Below, piece after piece: positions 13,172 through 25,867 of a stretch of DNA of 64,000 nt. Source of the DNA: Epiperipatus broadwayi (Eukaryota > Onychophora > Udeonychophora > Euonychophora > Peripatidae); assembly GCA_028023455.1 (NCBI GenBank), contig JAQFVV010000014.1, forward strand, positions 2,733,336 through 2,797,335. The letters are read 5' to 3'. The position numbers and the translations under genes were made by a program. Each line of letters begins with the position of its first letter. The stretch's first letter is position 1. A model generated the notes under the pieces. The model ran no database searches and was not told where the DNA came from. It saw only the letters and a program-made list of their open reading frames with translations.

Positions 13172-16100
13172 TAAAAAGCCCTAATGTACAATATATGGAT
13201 GTGCAAACTGTACTATTATGTATTATTCAAGTATGCATTTAAAATACATGTGTATGAAAGATAATGCACTTAAATCTATGTAACATGAAAAAAAACATAT
13301 AGTTTAAGGTTGTTCTTTTTATAATCCTCAGCACTCATTATCCTATCTAAGTCATCAGTCGCTCATTGTAAGTGTCTATAATTGTTTTTGAATCCTTTAA
13401 TGATTTGAAGAGGGGGGTTGGAGGTATACCAGTGTTGACGAATGAGTCTTTCTAGTGGAAAAGTTTAGAATGAAATCATTGACTTGCTTTTTTGATTTTA
13501 GTTTAGTACAACATGTGTATTGTAAGATCTCATTCATTGACTTAAGGTATTTTTATGTTTGATGGAATATTCTAAGTCAGTTTAAATTTTTCACAAATGC
13601 AGTTCTTGGTTTCTCTACAAGCATGTTGATTTTTTTCCTTGATCCAATTACATTAATTCATTGTTAATTAATTATTTTCATGTGTGGTTGCAAAAGGTCT
13701 GTAATGTTGTTATCATCAATTTCTTATCAACATCTTTATCCAAAGTGTCCACAAAGTGCTGCATTAGTTATTAAAGATAGTGCATCTTGAAAATTGTGAT
13801 GATTCTTTGAGCCATAGGTATTGAAGAAATGATATGGTATTCAATGCTATTAGTTACTGATATGATTCTAGTTGAAAATGTCAGTAGCTATAAAGTTTAA
13901 AAAGTAATATGTCATTAAAAAAAAAAATTAGTTTGACTGTGCAAATATAAAAAAAGTGGGCCAATAAATAGAGAGTAAGTTCACAGTTGACAATTTTTTG
14001 TTGTTAATCATTGCCCTAAAAAAAAAACCATGCTGAAGTTTTATTTTTTTTTAAATCCATAATTTAATAATGTCTTATAGCATTTGGTGTGCTTTTTACC
14101 TAAGAAGCTTTCAAGAATTTTAAATTTCAAGCTGATAACCATCCAAGGTAAAAAATGTTGATGTTTATCTTTTGTCACTGGCAGGTATAACACATGATTT
14201 TAAACACATCATTAATCCTAAAGCAGTTTTATAGGTTATATTCAAAACATTAAGAATATTATGGCAATGTGTTGAATTGGCAATAATAGAACAATTGCTA
14301 GGATACAGTTAAGAAATCAAAAAGTCAAAGTTATTAATTTGCTTTTAATGGATTTAAATTAAATATCCTCACCATCAAACATATATTGCATATTAATTTC
14401 TACTTCATGAAGCCACATCTATTATAATAATAAAAAATGTTATTTTGTAACACGAATTTTTATAAATGCATTAAAAGTGTTTAACCATCAGTAAAGGATT
14501 TTCTCTTACACTATTTTATCACAGCTATATAATATAAATAAACTTTCTCAGACAATCAGCTGATTTTAAACATTGCAGAAAATTCTCAATTGAATCAAAT
14601 GTACTGACCACAGCAATAAAATTATAATATCATTAAAACCATTTTACATAATTGTTTTTAATATTTATTTTTATGACAAGAAAAATTAAAACATTTAAAA
14701 TGCTTCTCAATTCTCTAAAAGCACAAGGAATCTCTGATAATTATTCATATATAAGTGGAAGTAACTTATTTGGTACAATTTTAAAATATTTATGATATGA
14801 TGGAAAGCAATATTTCATAATGTTTACGGCAGTGTTTTCTATCTATTTTCTTGTTATAAATTTGAACAGCAGAAGCATCTAATGATGAACAGTTTCAATT
14901 CTTATTACATTAAACAAAAAATTGTAATAATTTTTAACTTAATATTTCATTAGCATTATTCAAAACTTTTTCAGAAATCTTATTAAGATTGCAGTCTTTA
15001 CAATTTTAATATTACAAAAAGTTGTTTTAATCTCATCAAATCTTTTTCAAAATGAATATATCATTAAATACAGAAACTGAATGTTTGGATCATTATTCAA
15101 AAGATAATCGAAATATCATCATTATCATATAAAATAATCACAATTTTGTTAGAATCAAATCAAATTTTAATTCCTATGTTACTATTTTTTTTTTTTTTTT
15201 TTGCAATTTGAATCTATAATTGTTATTTTCTGATATCAGTCATTAAATTTCTGCATTTAAATCTCTATTTTACTTATGAATTCCACATTTCATATATTTT
15301 TTATCAAGTCATTAATTTTGCAACCTTTGTCAAACAACTAATCAATTTTTTTTTTCCTTTTAGCCAAACTAATGAGACTAATCATGCTTTGTTAATGTAT
15401 GCAGCTTGAAAATCGAAATTTTCCATTTTAGAGTTTAATGCTAGTTGATTTTTAGCATGAATATGCAATTATTTGATAAAGAAAGGATAAGCATTTTTTT
15501 TCTAATACAATAAAACATAACATGTTTAATGCCACTATCAATTTAATCTATGTGCATACTAATGTTTGTCCAAAAACTTAATGCTTATCTAATATTAATT
15601 TCTTCTATATTATGACTTATGTAATCTCTTTAAAATCTCACTGTTTGTATTATAAATTCATCCATGACTAATTTATCAGTATTTCTAGTCTAAGCAAGTT
15701 TTTGTGAGAATCATTCCATGTTTTGTATAAATATTCAAAAATAATACACTTCTTGAGTTTGCATAATCATTATCTTCAATAACTTTGCATCATTGTTTAT
15801 TGATTCTATTAATATCTATATTAAATTGTCAAGAAGAGCTCTTTCTTTTATTGTTTTTTATGTAATAATTCTATCAAACAAGAATTAAAACTTATCATTT
15901 AAATCATAACTATTAGCAATATGAGAACAATATCAAAGAAACCAAATTAAACTTTAGATTGAAGCTAATCTTATGTAATTTTCTTTTATTCAATGAATTG
16001 TCCATCTAAAGAACATTTTATGTGTATTCAATGAAACTTATTTTCACTAAGAATTCTATATTATTTCAATCCTTAATAATTTCTTAGCTATAAGTGCTAA

Positions 16101-16637
16101 TTTATTTTTATAACTTAAAAGAAATCACATAAAATAAATGTTCACATTCGCTGTATTAATATCTTTAAAAAAAAGGGGGTAAATACTTATCTTCATTACC
16201 ATTTCTGTCTTCCATTTTGCCATATAGTTTTAATGATGTCACAACTATTTATATTGCTTAAATAAGCAGTCCATCATGTGAAACCAGATTCTGAAAGATG
16301 TCATTTTAGACCTCTTTTTGTTGTTCATATATATATATACCAAAGCATATAATCATTTCCAAACCTGCCCCAATAGTATTTTCTTAATCCTGAGAATTTT
16401 GACATTTTCTATATATTCTATATTCATAAACTGTCATTCCAAAAAAAAAAACGGCTAGTCAGATTTGTTGTACATATAAGTAAACTATAGTCATTTTATT
16501 GCATAAATACAATCTAATTATCACAATTAGTTCAGAGATATGATTAATGCCATAAAACATTTTATCATTACTGAGACATATGTTATCTTAAGTGACTGGA
16601 TTAATAAGGTAAAAAAAAAGTGAGAGAACGAGAAAAA
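10266..16637. other. 6.4-kb AT-rich non-coding stretch
   Basis: No gene recognised on either strand. Small items only: a 27-bp hairpin near 11475-11505 (ATAGTTGACA against TGTCAACTAT), a TG run passing into a TA run at about 13139-13171, and poly-T tracts. The slightly GC-richer part near 13.3-13.9 kb was read in six frames without finding a recognisable domain. Confidence 0.45.
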
Positions 16638-17005
16638 GAGCCCAAGAATCCAGCTATCAGAAGTAATTTCTAATAAATAAGTTTCATTTTCTACAAATCT
16701 GTACGATTTATATACGCACGCACACATGTATATATGTAAACAGAGATCACATTCTTATATGTATTATAAAAATGTTTTTTTTTTTAATGTCACATTTGGT
16801 TTAATAATTATTTCACTTCTAAAAGAGCCCAAGAATTTCAGCTATCAGAAGTAATTCCTAATAAATCAACTTAATTTTCTACAAATCAGCAGGATTTATG
16901 TACGTACATATATATATGTAAACAGTGATCACATTCTTCTATATATTATAAAAATGTTTTTTAATGCCACATTTGTTTTTATAATTAATTCATTTCTATA
17001 AGCAT
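16638..17005. repeat. Tandem duplication, period 187 bp
   Basis: 16638-16824 and 16825-17005 align nearly end to end. Both begin GAGCCCAAGAAT and share CAGCTATCAGAAGTAATT and TATATATGTAAACAG. Similarity is higher than in the other local duplications of the window, so this one is probably younger. Confidence 0.85.
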
Positions 17006-18984
17006 TAAAATGTTTGTTTCGTTTGATTTCTGAATATTAAAATGTGCATTTTAAATATTATAAATTTTATGTTTAATGAAGTTAAATTATATTGATAATT
17101 ATCGTGTTGTTATTCTTTTGATGTTAAACCATCTGGCATTTCTTGTTTTAAATAAAATTTAACAGTGAGTAGACGTGATTGTATATACTGTATTTATATG
17201 TAGTGTTTATGGAAAACAGATATTAAAACTATTACTATGTTTAATAGTAGTATATTTTGTAATTCTAGATATGTAAGAAAATTTGCAAATCGTATATATT
17301 ATATAGGTGGGTGTTTTTAAATTTGTAGCTTATGATCCTCCATTTTAAAATGTGTGCATATTAATTTGATGGACAGGAGAAGTTATTATGAATATGAATA
17401 AAAATGAGAATTATTTAAGAAAAATTTGATTATTATGCCAATAATCTACTATAAGTAGAGCGGGAAAACATTTTGAATTAATAGTGATAGGAAAAAAATA
17501 AATAGAAGAATTATATTAAAAAAAATAAGTTGTTATTGAAAATTTAAAAACTGCCATATATAAATTTAATTATAAAGTAGAATAAAATTAGTTATAGAGA
17601 ATATATTGCATGATCATCATCATTAGCAGCGATTTATAAAAGAGCATGGCCACCTAACTCCAGAAGAAAAGGACAATATAGATAGAGAGAAAGATAAAGA
17701 AGTAAGTGTTAAAGATCAAATTAGTATGTGAAACAAATAGATCAACATATTTCACATGCTGGTTCTTTAACATATTTTCATGGTATTTTAATTTATTGAC
17801 TTAATTTCTGCAGGAAGTTTTTTTTCTGAAATACTATACTTTTATCTCTAATTATATTATTCCTCTATTTTATATTCTTGATCGTAATTTTCCAAAAAAT
17901 GATGAGTTGAAAAGGTGGGCAAAATAGATTAATTCTAATTATGAGATAAAATATTGTCATAAGAAATATTACTAGAACATTCAGATTTATTCCTTTGCAG
18001 TGGATTTCTGGTCTTTCACATATTACTAAATATCTTTAGAGAAGTTGACTCATAGAAAATATATGAAAAACTGTTATGCAGATCAGACATCCAGTAAGTC
18101 AAGATATGTTTCACTATTTAAAACTCCTCTCAATCAAAATGTCATTTTTGTATATTTTAAGATAAAGAATTATGACATAAAAAATACCATACTTATGTCA
18201 TTGCAAACAAATTCCTTTTTCCAAAGCCAACAATAAGCTGTGTAGATTTGATCTTTCTGAATATTATTTGAGTCTCATCAACAGATTCAGGACAACCAAT
18301 GAATGTTGCATATATGTACTTCATAAAATATGGTTAAAGACAATCTATGAAATACATAGTTAATGATTGCCAAATCTTTGTCTGAAGTAGTATAATAAAG
18401 TCATTAATGAATATCTTCTGGTTAGAATCTCTATAGGTTTTTTTAATGAATTTGTTAAGTAGGTTGTCTAAAAAAGATAAATCATATGATAAATAAATTG
18501 TGCAGCTATAGAAAAATAAGCTGTATTTCAGTTATACTAGAAAAATGTGGACTATACTATATCATGGTAAATTTGTATGATTTATTATTGACATGGACAA
18601 TGAGGTTGAAAGTTGAAGTTTTATATCATAGCAAGAGTCAAACAAATTTTAAAATTTGTCTTAGCATAAATAAATCTGTAGCATGGATCTGTTTGCTTGG
18701 CTGAATTTTTCATTTGAGATTTTTATCAGTGGTTTTTACATAATGATAGAATTGTCCACAAACTTATTATATACAGAATTTAATTCAGTCATCAATAACC
18801 TGGTAATTGATAAATACGAACCAAGTTGGCATTATAGGCTCTCACTAGTTTTATAATAGAAATAAAATTATTAATGCAGAGATTCAAAGTATTTTTATAT
18901 CTCTTAGTGCATTTTTAGATAATGACATAATTAAACAAAATAACCAGTGTACTAAAGTATAATTATAGAATTTAAAACATTGCC
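17006..18984. other. Non-coding stretch, nothing identified
   Basis: Two plus-strand frames (18045-18236 and 18486-18704) are open but show no recognisable domain and no convincing splice context. I see no repeat structure here. Confidence 0.45.
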
Positions 18985-19390
18985 TGATCACCATTTTTTA
19001 TGTTTACACAATCTGTTAAAACTAAAGTAACCTTAAATTCATATAATAGTGCCATCTAATGTAAGTCATGGGAATCATTAAGTGCTAGAAGGTTTGTGCA
19101 TAAAAATCCTTATCTATTGTGTATTCATTCAATATCCCCAGACTAGTTTTGTCTATAATTTTTACCACTGAGGAGCATTGGATTTGAGAGCCATGCACTC
19201 TTCCACAAGCCACGTTTTAGTTAACTGGAAAACTATGATCTGAAACTGAAAACATTACGATGTGTTTTTGATCCAAACTAATTTACTTGTATAGTTATAC
19301 AGATATTAACTTAGTTAAGTGACTATACATTTTAGTGTCTTTGTTTTTTAAATAACCATAGTCACCAACATCTATTGCTATCTACAACAC
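18985..19390 (-). mobile_element. Single-arm copy of the 51-kb foldback family
   Basis: On the minus strand this copy ends with a tail (18985-19015) related to that at 51929-51965, including a variant of AAGCATAAGAAATGGTGAT. Reading inward on the plus strand, about 19040-19290 resembles one arm of the 51-kb foldback (shared words such as CCCAGACTAGTTTT and ATGCACTCTTCCA-like text). The spacer phrase CCATAGTCACCAACAT occurs near 19360 and near 51617. The second arm is missing, so this is a truncated or asymmetric copy. Confidence 0.6.
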
Positions 19391-21489
19391 TATTTTTTAA
19401 AGTTTTTTCATTACATAGTGGATATTCAAGTAATCTAGTAAGATGAAAATTTTGAATGGCAATTAAGTCATTTTGAAAAATAACACAACAATGTTGTTTA
19501 TTAATTAATTGATTAAAGTTTTAATAAATGATCAAATTTAGCAATTTATATTATTGTTTTAAGAAATGTGAAAATAATTGAATTTACTATATTACTTCAA
19601 TTATAAGACTTTTTTTTTCAAATTTTTGACCTTTCAAAGAGGGGTGCATCTTAAATATTTTGTAATATTTAGTACCAAATTTTGAGACCAATTTTCATAA
19701 CTTCAGTTTTAATAATGTTAGAGCAAAATGTTATATATTGACAGAAAATATAAAAACTAAGGAAAAAATAAGGCTAAGAAAAGTAGTGATTATATTAAAA
19801 AAGTAAGGAAAACAAAAAGAAATTTCAATATAGAAAAAAAATATTACTTTATTTTTGTGTTCATAATTTCTCATCTTCATTGATAATTTTTTTGTGTTCT
19901 TCATAAAATTCTCATTCAAACCATATATAATACTTCTTATCTGAGATAATCCATAGCTTCAGAACTTACAAAAAAGAATCATAAGAATTTGTTTTTTCTT
20001 GTATCCCAGAAGTTAAAAAAATCCCTTGGCATCTATAAGAAAAAAGATTCTTCCTAATAAAAGATACTAAATAAATCATTTCCAGAAGGTGGATATGCAT
20101 TTGTAATCATAGCAATTGACTTCTTGTCTATCCAAAACTAGAAATTGAAGACCATTGTCTTTATCTGTGATAAAATGAGTCTCCTTTATTTTATATCTTT
20201 TGTGCACATCAGTGATGCTATTTTGTTATATTTATTGTCATACAGATGTAATTTATTTGCATATCATTCATTTTCTAGCTGTAGACTTGAAAATAGTGTG
20301 ATGCAAGATAAGGCAAAACTATTGACTCCACATCATGATTACCAAGTCATAGGCAAGACTCAAGATTTGATTCTTTGTCTACATACAATTTCATGTAGTA
20401 TAAATAAGCATTGTGGCTATCACAACACATACACTACTTGAAATGTCTCTTTATTAGTTTTAAGTGTTTATAGTGCCACATGATACTACACCCAGTAAAT
20501 TTTGTGATTACTTCATCAGCTGCAATCTTTCTGTGCATCTGATAATCAGCTTTAAAATTTATATCACACTGCACTACAATAACCTAATTTTATAGATGCA
20601 GTTAAAATCATTACTTGTTAAACAAGCAGATGCGCTACTACAAACCCAAAATACAAATATAGATGTGCTAATAAATTATTAAACTTTTTGAGAGTCATAA
20701 TGTTTATAAAATAAAGTTATCTCTAACTTGAATCAGTGCACCAAATTTACACTGTACATAATTGCCTAATTTTATAGATGCAATCAAAATCACTACTTTC
20801 ATTATATTTGAATACAACATATTAGTACCAGACAAACACATTAATTAATTATACAGTTATCAAATAATTAAAAAATCTAAAATAATAATAATCAAAAAAT
20901 CTAAAATTGAATATTTACATATAATATAGAGCATTATTTTTATTTTCAGGAGATGGCCTTGAATTTGAAAAATCTTCAAAGCATGTGGAATCTATTTTCT
21001 AATTGCATTTTGTCTTTAAAACATTTATGCATTTATTTTCTTCATACAATCCAATAAATTGAACAGAAAATAAAAATTAAATGGACTTATTACAAAAAAA
21101 AATTAATAAAAAATCAAATTTTGGTCTGATTTCAACATGCCATATATATGAAAAAGAAACTTGAACTGTGAAGAAAGATGGTATTGGCACATGCATAGTC
21201 CATTTGTTTTCCTGCAATTTTAAAATGAAAGCAAAAATTTTAATTTCAAAAGAATGAGCAAAACAGTCATGCTAACTTGTGTGAAATAGTTAAGTTGCTA
21301 AAAAAAAAATTACCATCTTATTTCTGTGGAGCTTTGCTTTACACTATAAATGCATATAGTATTGTGATCATTGACCTGTGTAGAATAGCATTTTTTTTAA
21401 TCACAAGAAAAAAGATTTAACATGAAGTGTCAATATTTTTAGATTAATATTGTAAATAGCTTTAACTCTCTCTCAAACTGCTACTTTTA
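19391..21489. other. Mostly non-coding; one partial ~200-bp duplication
   Basis: CCTAATTTTATAGATGCA occurs at about 20583 and 20765 within weakly similar flanks, suggesting an eroded direct duplication. The frame at 20145-20441 (98 codons) has no domain I recognise. A GGGGTGCATCTTA motif near 19640 resembles the short repeat described at 25500-25555. Confidence 0.45.
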
Positions 21490-21864
21490 ACATTTTGCTG
21501 ATTTTACTGTTATTTTATTGAGAAAACTACAGAATAATCTTTAGAATTTTTTTACAACTTATAAATCAATACAACAGCCTTTGCTCTGATTGATTATTTC
21601 TCAATGATTTTGACAGTTGTGATATTTTTGTTTTAATTTACAAAGTAAAAATGTATGTTTTAGAATCTTTTAATATTATGCTGCCAATTTTACCATTATT
21701 TCATTGAGAAAACTGTTCTGGATAACTTTTATAATTTTTTTATAACTAATAAATCAATACAACAATGAAATAAAAACCAACCTTTCCTCTGATTGGTTGT
21801 CAACAATTTTGACAGTTCCAATATCTTTGTTTTGATTTTCAATGTGAAAATGTATATTTTAAAT
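21490..21864. repeat. Tandem duplication, period ~188 bp
   Basis: About 21490-21664 and 21672-21864 align. AAATCAATACAACA recurs at 21563 and 21751, and TTGAGAAAACT and AAAATGTAT are also shared. The second copy has an insertion of about 15 bp after the shared AATCAATACAACA. No coding content. Confidence 0.75.
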
Positions 21865-22588
21865 TTTTTTCCCACATTTATAATTTTTTTCAGAAAATAT
21901 TTATGAAAATATTAATTATTTTAAAAGAATGATTCAGATGTTAATAGAAAAATTTACTTTTACATGAAAACTAATTGAAAAAGAAATCAATAGTGTGTGG
22001 CTGCAATTTGTAATTTGATAGCATAAATACATTTTATTTTGACAGCTATAGATTATTTTTCCAATTATAAAGAGAAAAATATATTTTTAAAAAACTTTCA
22101 TTTACTTTAATAGTCTGACAAATTACTAATTTGCATTTTAGAATAGGTTTTTAAACAAAATGAAAAAAATTACAGTAACATTAAGTGTTAATACTGTATT
22201 TCAAAATTTAAAAAAAATGTTACAGTATTTACACTAAAAAAGGCTTTGTAATGCAAACAATACATGTATAATTTTCAATTGGTTTTGCAGTCTTAGAAAA
22301 ATATGCCTGAAGAATTTATCAAAAAAAATGTTTCTTAAAATGTTGTGTTGATAACAATTTATATGATCAGAAGATGATATACCCTGATGGAATAGTTAAG
22401 ATGGGAATTGGAGTTCTGAAAGTGAAGATCTAAAAAGTGAAAGTATGTCTGAAAAAGATTTGCAATAAATCAGGTGAGCTTATTGTATTTATATTAATTT
22501 CTATTTAAGTAAAAATGTTTTCTATTTTTCAATCAATCAATAGTAGTCTGTCCAATAGACAGGTCCAGAGAGTAGTCATTACATCAGT

Positions 22589-24067
22589 TCATCCATTCTT
22601 CCATTTCATTCTCTTCCTTGCCCACTTCCTCAATTCCACATAACCCCTTCCATCTTGTATATCATCCAATAATGTCAATCTCTTCCATCCTTTCTTTTTA
22701 TTTCCACTCACCATTCCTTCCAAAACATCTTTCATTAAACTATAATCTTTTCTTAGTATATGTCCAATCCAGTTTCTCTTTCTCTCTTTGATACTTTCAA
22801 TCAATCTTCTTTCCTCATTAACTCTTTTCAAAACTTCTTCATTTGTTATTTTATTCAACCAACTGATTTTTTCCATTTTTCTCCATGTCCACATCTCAAA
22901 AGCTTCCAGTCGTTTCTTAATTCTATTACTCAATGTCCATGTCTCACAACCATACATTAATATACTCCACACATAACATTTAATTAATCTTTTCCTTAAT
23001 TCTCTTTCCATAGGTCCACAAAATATCTTCTTTCTTTTTACAAATGTCACCTTTGCCAATGCTATTCTTCTTTTAACTTCATCTTCACTTCTTCCATCCT
23101 CACTCAACCAACAACCCAAATATCTAAATCCCTTCACCTGCTGCACCATGTCATCATGGATTCCAATTTGCAGTCTTTTTGCATCTCTCCCTATCCATAA
23201 ACACTTAGTCTTTTCAATATTAATCTTCATTCCATATGCCATACATCCTTCTTCCAATTTATTCAACATATTCTGAAGATCCTTTTCTTTCTCAGCAATA
23301 AGAGCCATATCATCTGCAAATCTTATACACTTTATTACTCTCCCTCCAACATTTGCTCCTCCACAGTCCAAATAATTATTTAGCATATCTTCTAAATAAA
23401 TATTAAACAAAACAGGTGACATACTACATCCTTGCCTAACTCCACTTTCTATATTCACTTCATCAGTCTCATTACATCCAAATCTAACTCTTATTCTTTG
23501 CCCATTATACATATTCCATATCAATCGTCTTTCTTTCCAGAATACTCCTTTATCTCTTAAGATAGACATCAGTTTATTCCAGCTTACTCTATCAAATGCC
23601 TTTTCTAAATCTACAAAACATATACCAATTCCTTTATCTCTTTCAATATATCTTTCTGCAATTGTCCTAACAATACCAATAGCATCTCTTGTGCTTTTCC
23701 CTTTCCGAAAACCAAACTGTTCTTCAGCAATATAATAGTCAACCTTCCCATAAATCCTTTGAGTTAAAATCCTCAATAACACCTTAGAAACATGAGACAA
23801 TACACTTATTGTCCTATACTCTTCACATTTAACAGCTTTCTTCTTTTTAGCAATTGGAATCACTATAGTTCTTAAAAAATCTTCAGGCCAAACTCCACTA
23901 TTATATATCAAATTGCAAAGTCCAACTATTTTCTTCATAGTAAATTCTCCCATTTCTCTCAAAAATTCTATAGGTACTGCATCAAATCCAATAGCCTTAC
24001 CATTCTTCATTTGTGCGATTGCCTTTCTTACTTCATCTGGCAGTATGTCCTTACCTCTATCATCCAT
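22589..24067 (-). pseudogene. LINE reverse transcriptase and C-terminal region
   Basis: An uninterrupted 492-codon segment covering essentially the whole RT. Fingers: a KNGKAIGFDAVPIEFL-type block at the start, then an EEYRTISVLSHVSKV block. Palm: FVDLEKAFDRV (motif A, first catalytic Asp), SGVRQGCSMSPVLFNIYL (motif B), and FADD (motif C, 23309-23320) followed by KTKCLWIG and RYLGCWLSEDG. The C-terminal part has YGCETWTLS and a WIGHILRKD block characteristic of RTE-like elements. All catalytic aspartates are intact, so damage to this copy lies mainly upstream. It copies the element RNA at the nicked chromosomal site. The first ATG is simply the first after the frameshift and not a true protein start. 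Confidence 0.9.
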
Positions 24068-25014
24068 TGCAACATCTTCTCATTTTCAAGTTCATAACTA
24101 ATTAAATTATTTCCTCTACTAAACAGATACCGAATATATTCTTCCCATCTTTTTAATATATCATTACTATCGGTTAACCTTCTTCCATTCTTATCCGCAA
24201 TCTCACTTGCTACCCATGTCTTTTTCTCCCAAGAAATATTTTGTATTCTATCAAATGCTAGATCATATCTTTTCATCTGTTGAAACCTTTCTATCTCTTT
24301 ACATTCTTGCTCCAACCACTTTTCTTTTGCTAAATCTGTTTCTCTTCTTAATTCATTATTAAATTTCCTATATTCCTTTTGCCCTTCCTCAGTATTTACA
24401 TTCTTCCACCATCTCTGCACTTCCATCTTTTCCAACATACCTTCAGTTATCCAAGGTCTTTTAACTTTTCTCGCATGAATAATACCTATTTCATTTTTTG
24501 CTATTTTCAAGAATCCCTCTTTAATTCTATTCCAACACTCATCAGAGCTATTAATATAGTTCCCATCCTGAACAATTCTTTTAAATTCATTTTCACATAT
24601 TAAACCAAATTTTCCTTTTTCCATTTGTCTCAATTTATCCAAGTCCCATCTTGTGTATCTTTTCCCTCTTTTAATTCTTTTTAAACTTAACTTTAATTTA
24701 GCCATCACCAAATTATGATCCGAATCTATATCAGCACCTGGCAAAGCATGTGAACCCTTAACAGCATTCTTATATCTATTCTGAATCAGTATATAATCAA
24801 TTTGATAACGTTCTTTGTTACCTGGAGCCTTCCATGTATACAATCTTCTAATATGATTTTTAAAGCAAGTGTTTGCAATGACAAACCCATTCTCTTTACA
24901 AAATTGTACAAGTCGACTACCCCTTTCATTTCTTTTTCCAATACCATAATTTCCAACAATTTTCTCTTCCCTACCTTTCCCCACAACAGCATTCCAATCC
25001 CCCAATAGCAATAT
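24028..25014 (-). pseudogene. LINE endonuclease C-terminal half and linker to RT
   Basis: This piece continues the endonuclease: LLGDWNAVVG (catalytic Asp and Asn) at its start, a YQIDYILI strand, and DSDHNLV with the Ser-Asp-His triad of the active site. With the upstream piece, all expected endonuclease motifs are present. After the domain comes a Lys/Glu/Trp-rich linker of about 200 residues typical of the region before the RT fingers. An in-frame TGA at 25015-25017 separates it from the upstream half. At its 3' end the frame is lost near 24067-24080, and the RT continues in a different frame that overlaps this piece by 40 bp. Confidence 0.85.
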
Positions 25015-25093
25015 TCATGCATTTTTTCCTTTACATTGAATACTTTCTTCTATCTTCTCATACATTTCATCAATTTCATTATCATCATGAGTA

Positions 25094-25489
25094 CTAGTTG
25101 GATGGCATATAAACTTGTATAATTACCAAATCCCTAGGACTTGCATTTATTCTCATCACCATCAGTCTATCATTAATACCATCAACCTTTGCCACACTAT
25201 TCCATATTTTCTTCCTCACAGCAATGCCAACTCCATTAATTGACCTATCACCACCTGAATAAAACGACTTTACATCTCCACTACTTACTTCTCCACATCC
25301 CTCCCACCTCACTTCACTTAATCCCATTACATCAATATTATTCAAATGCAACTCTCTTTTCAAATTCTCCAATTTCCCACCTTTCCTCAAAGATCTAACA
25401 TTCCATGTTCCAATTATCAGTGTATCCCCTCTCAATGAATTATATTTATGAGGATTTTCAATAAAATAATTTTTATTTTTTTTTTCCAA
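25094..25489 (-). pseudogene. LINE endonuclease domain, N-terminal part
   Basis: This 131-codon segment is the start of an exonuclease-endonuclease-phosphatase (APE-like) domain, which nicks target DNA for target-primed reverse transcription. Visible motifs: GTWNVRSL with the metal/substrate-site asparagine near residue 29, and LSEVRW with the catalytic glutamate near residue 59. The downstream strand QVYMPS runs into a stop because the frame shifts by one near 25095. The sequence continues recognisably in another frame (a THDDNEID-like acidic stretch), so the break is a small indel. The first ~23 residues are a basic, Asn-rich leader whose start codon is uncertain. Confidence 0.85.
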
Positions 25490-25560
25490 TTTTCCAAGAT
25501 TAAAATCCTACTGCATTTTAAATTCAGGGGTGTCTTATACTGGAAATACTATGGTATTTT
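25490..25560. repeat. Short dispersed-repeat motif (GGGGTGTCTTATAC type)
   Basis: The segment reads AGGGGTGTCTTATACTGG followed by AAATACTATGGTA. It resembles a widespread invertebrate repeat motif with GTGCGTCTTATAC-like words, recalled from memory and not checked. It lies just beyond the 5' end of the RTE-like LINE and may mark the target site or an older MITE. Confidence 0.35.
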
Positions 25561-25867
25561 TTAAAAAAAATTATAAAATCAGATTTTTGAAATTTTTTAA
25601 AAATCTAAACTTTTAATAATTATGAAAATATCATACTCACTAATGGGTAACCTTTTTCAGAAATTTTTTGTCTCTGGAAAACCAGAAATTTAAAATTAAT
25701 ATTCTCAGAAATCTTGGGAAATTTTAAAAAGTTAAATTATAAGGGGAAATTGTAAAAATTTTGAGAAAAAGTAAAGTAAAAATTTTTTCAAAAAATCCAA
25801 TTTAATTCAAAAATTTTAACAAAAACATACATTAAACATATATTTCCTTTATTATTTGTTCAAAAAA

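Larger units (their letters stand above)
22530..25489 (-). mobile_element. RTE-like non-LTR retrotransposon (LINE), near full length, inactive
   Basis: One minus-strand element carries an APE-type endonuclease followed by a reverse transcriptase and a C-terminal region, in the order expected of RTE-superfamily LINEs. Coding starts near 25489 and ends at 22589. Beyond the stop is a short 3' untranslated stretch ending in about three TTGA/ATTG units (22530-22541 on the plus strand), like the short tandem 3' tails of RTE elements. The reading frame changes near 25095 and near 24067-24080, and there is an in-frame stop at 25015-25017. It is therefore a recently dead copy rather than an ancient fragment. 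Placement in the RTE group rests on my recollection of the family, not on an alignment. Confidence 0.85.
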
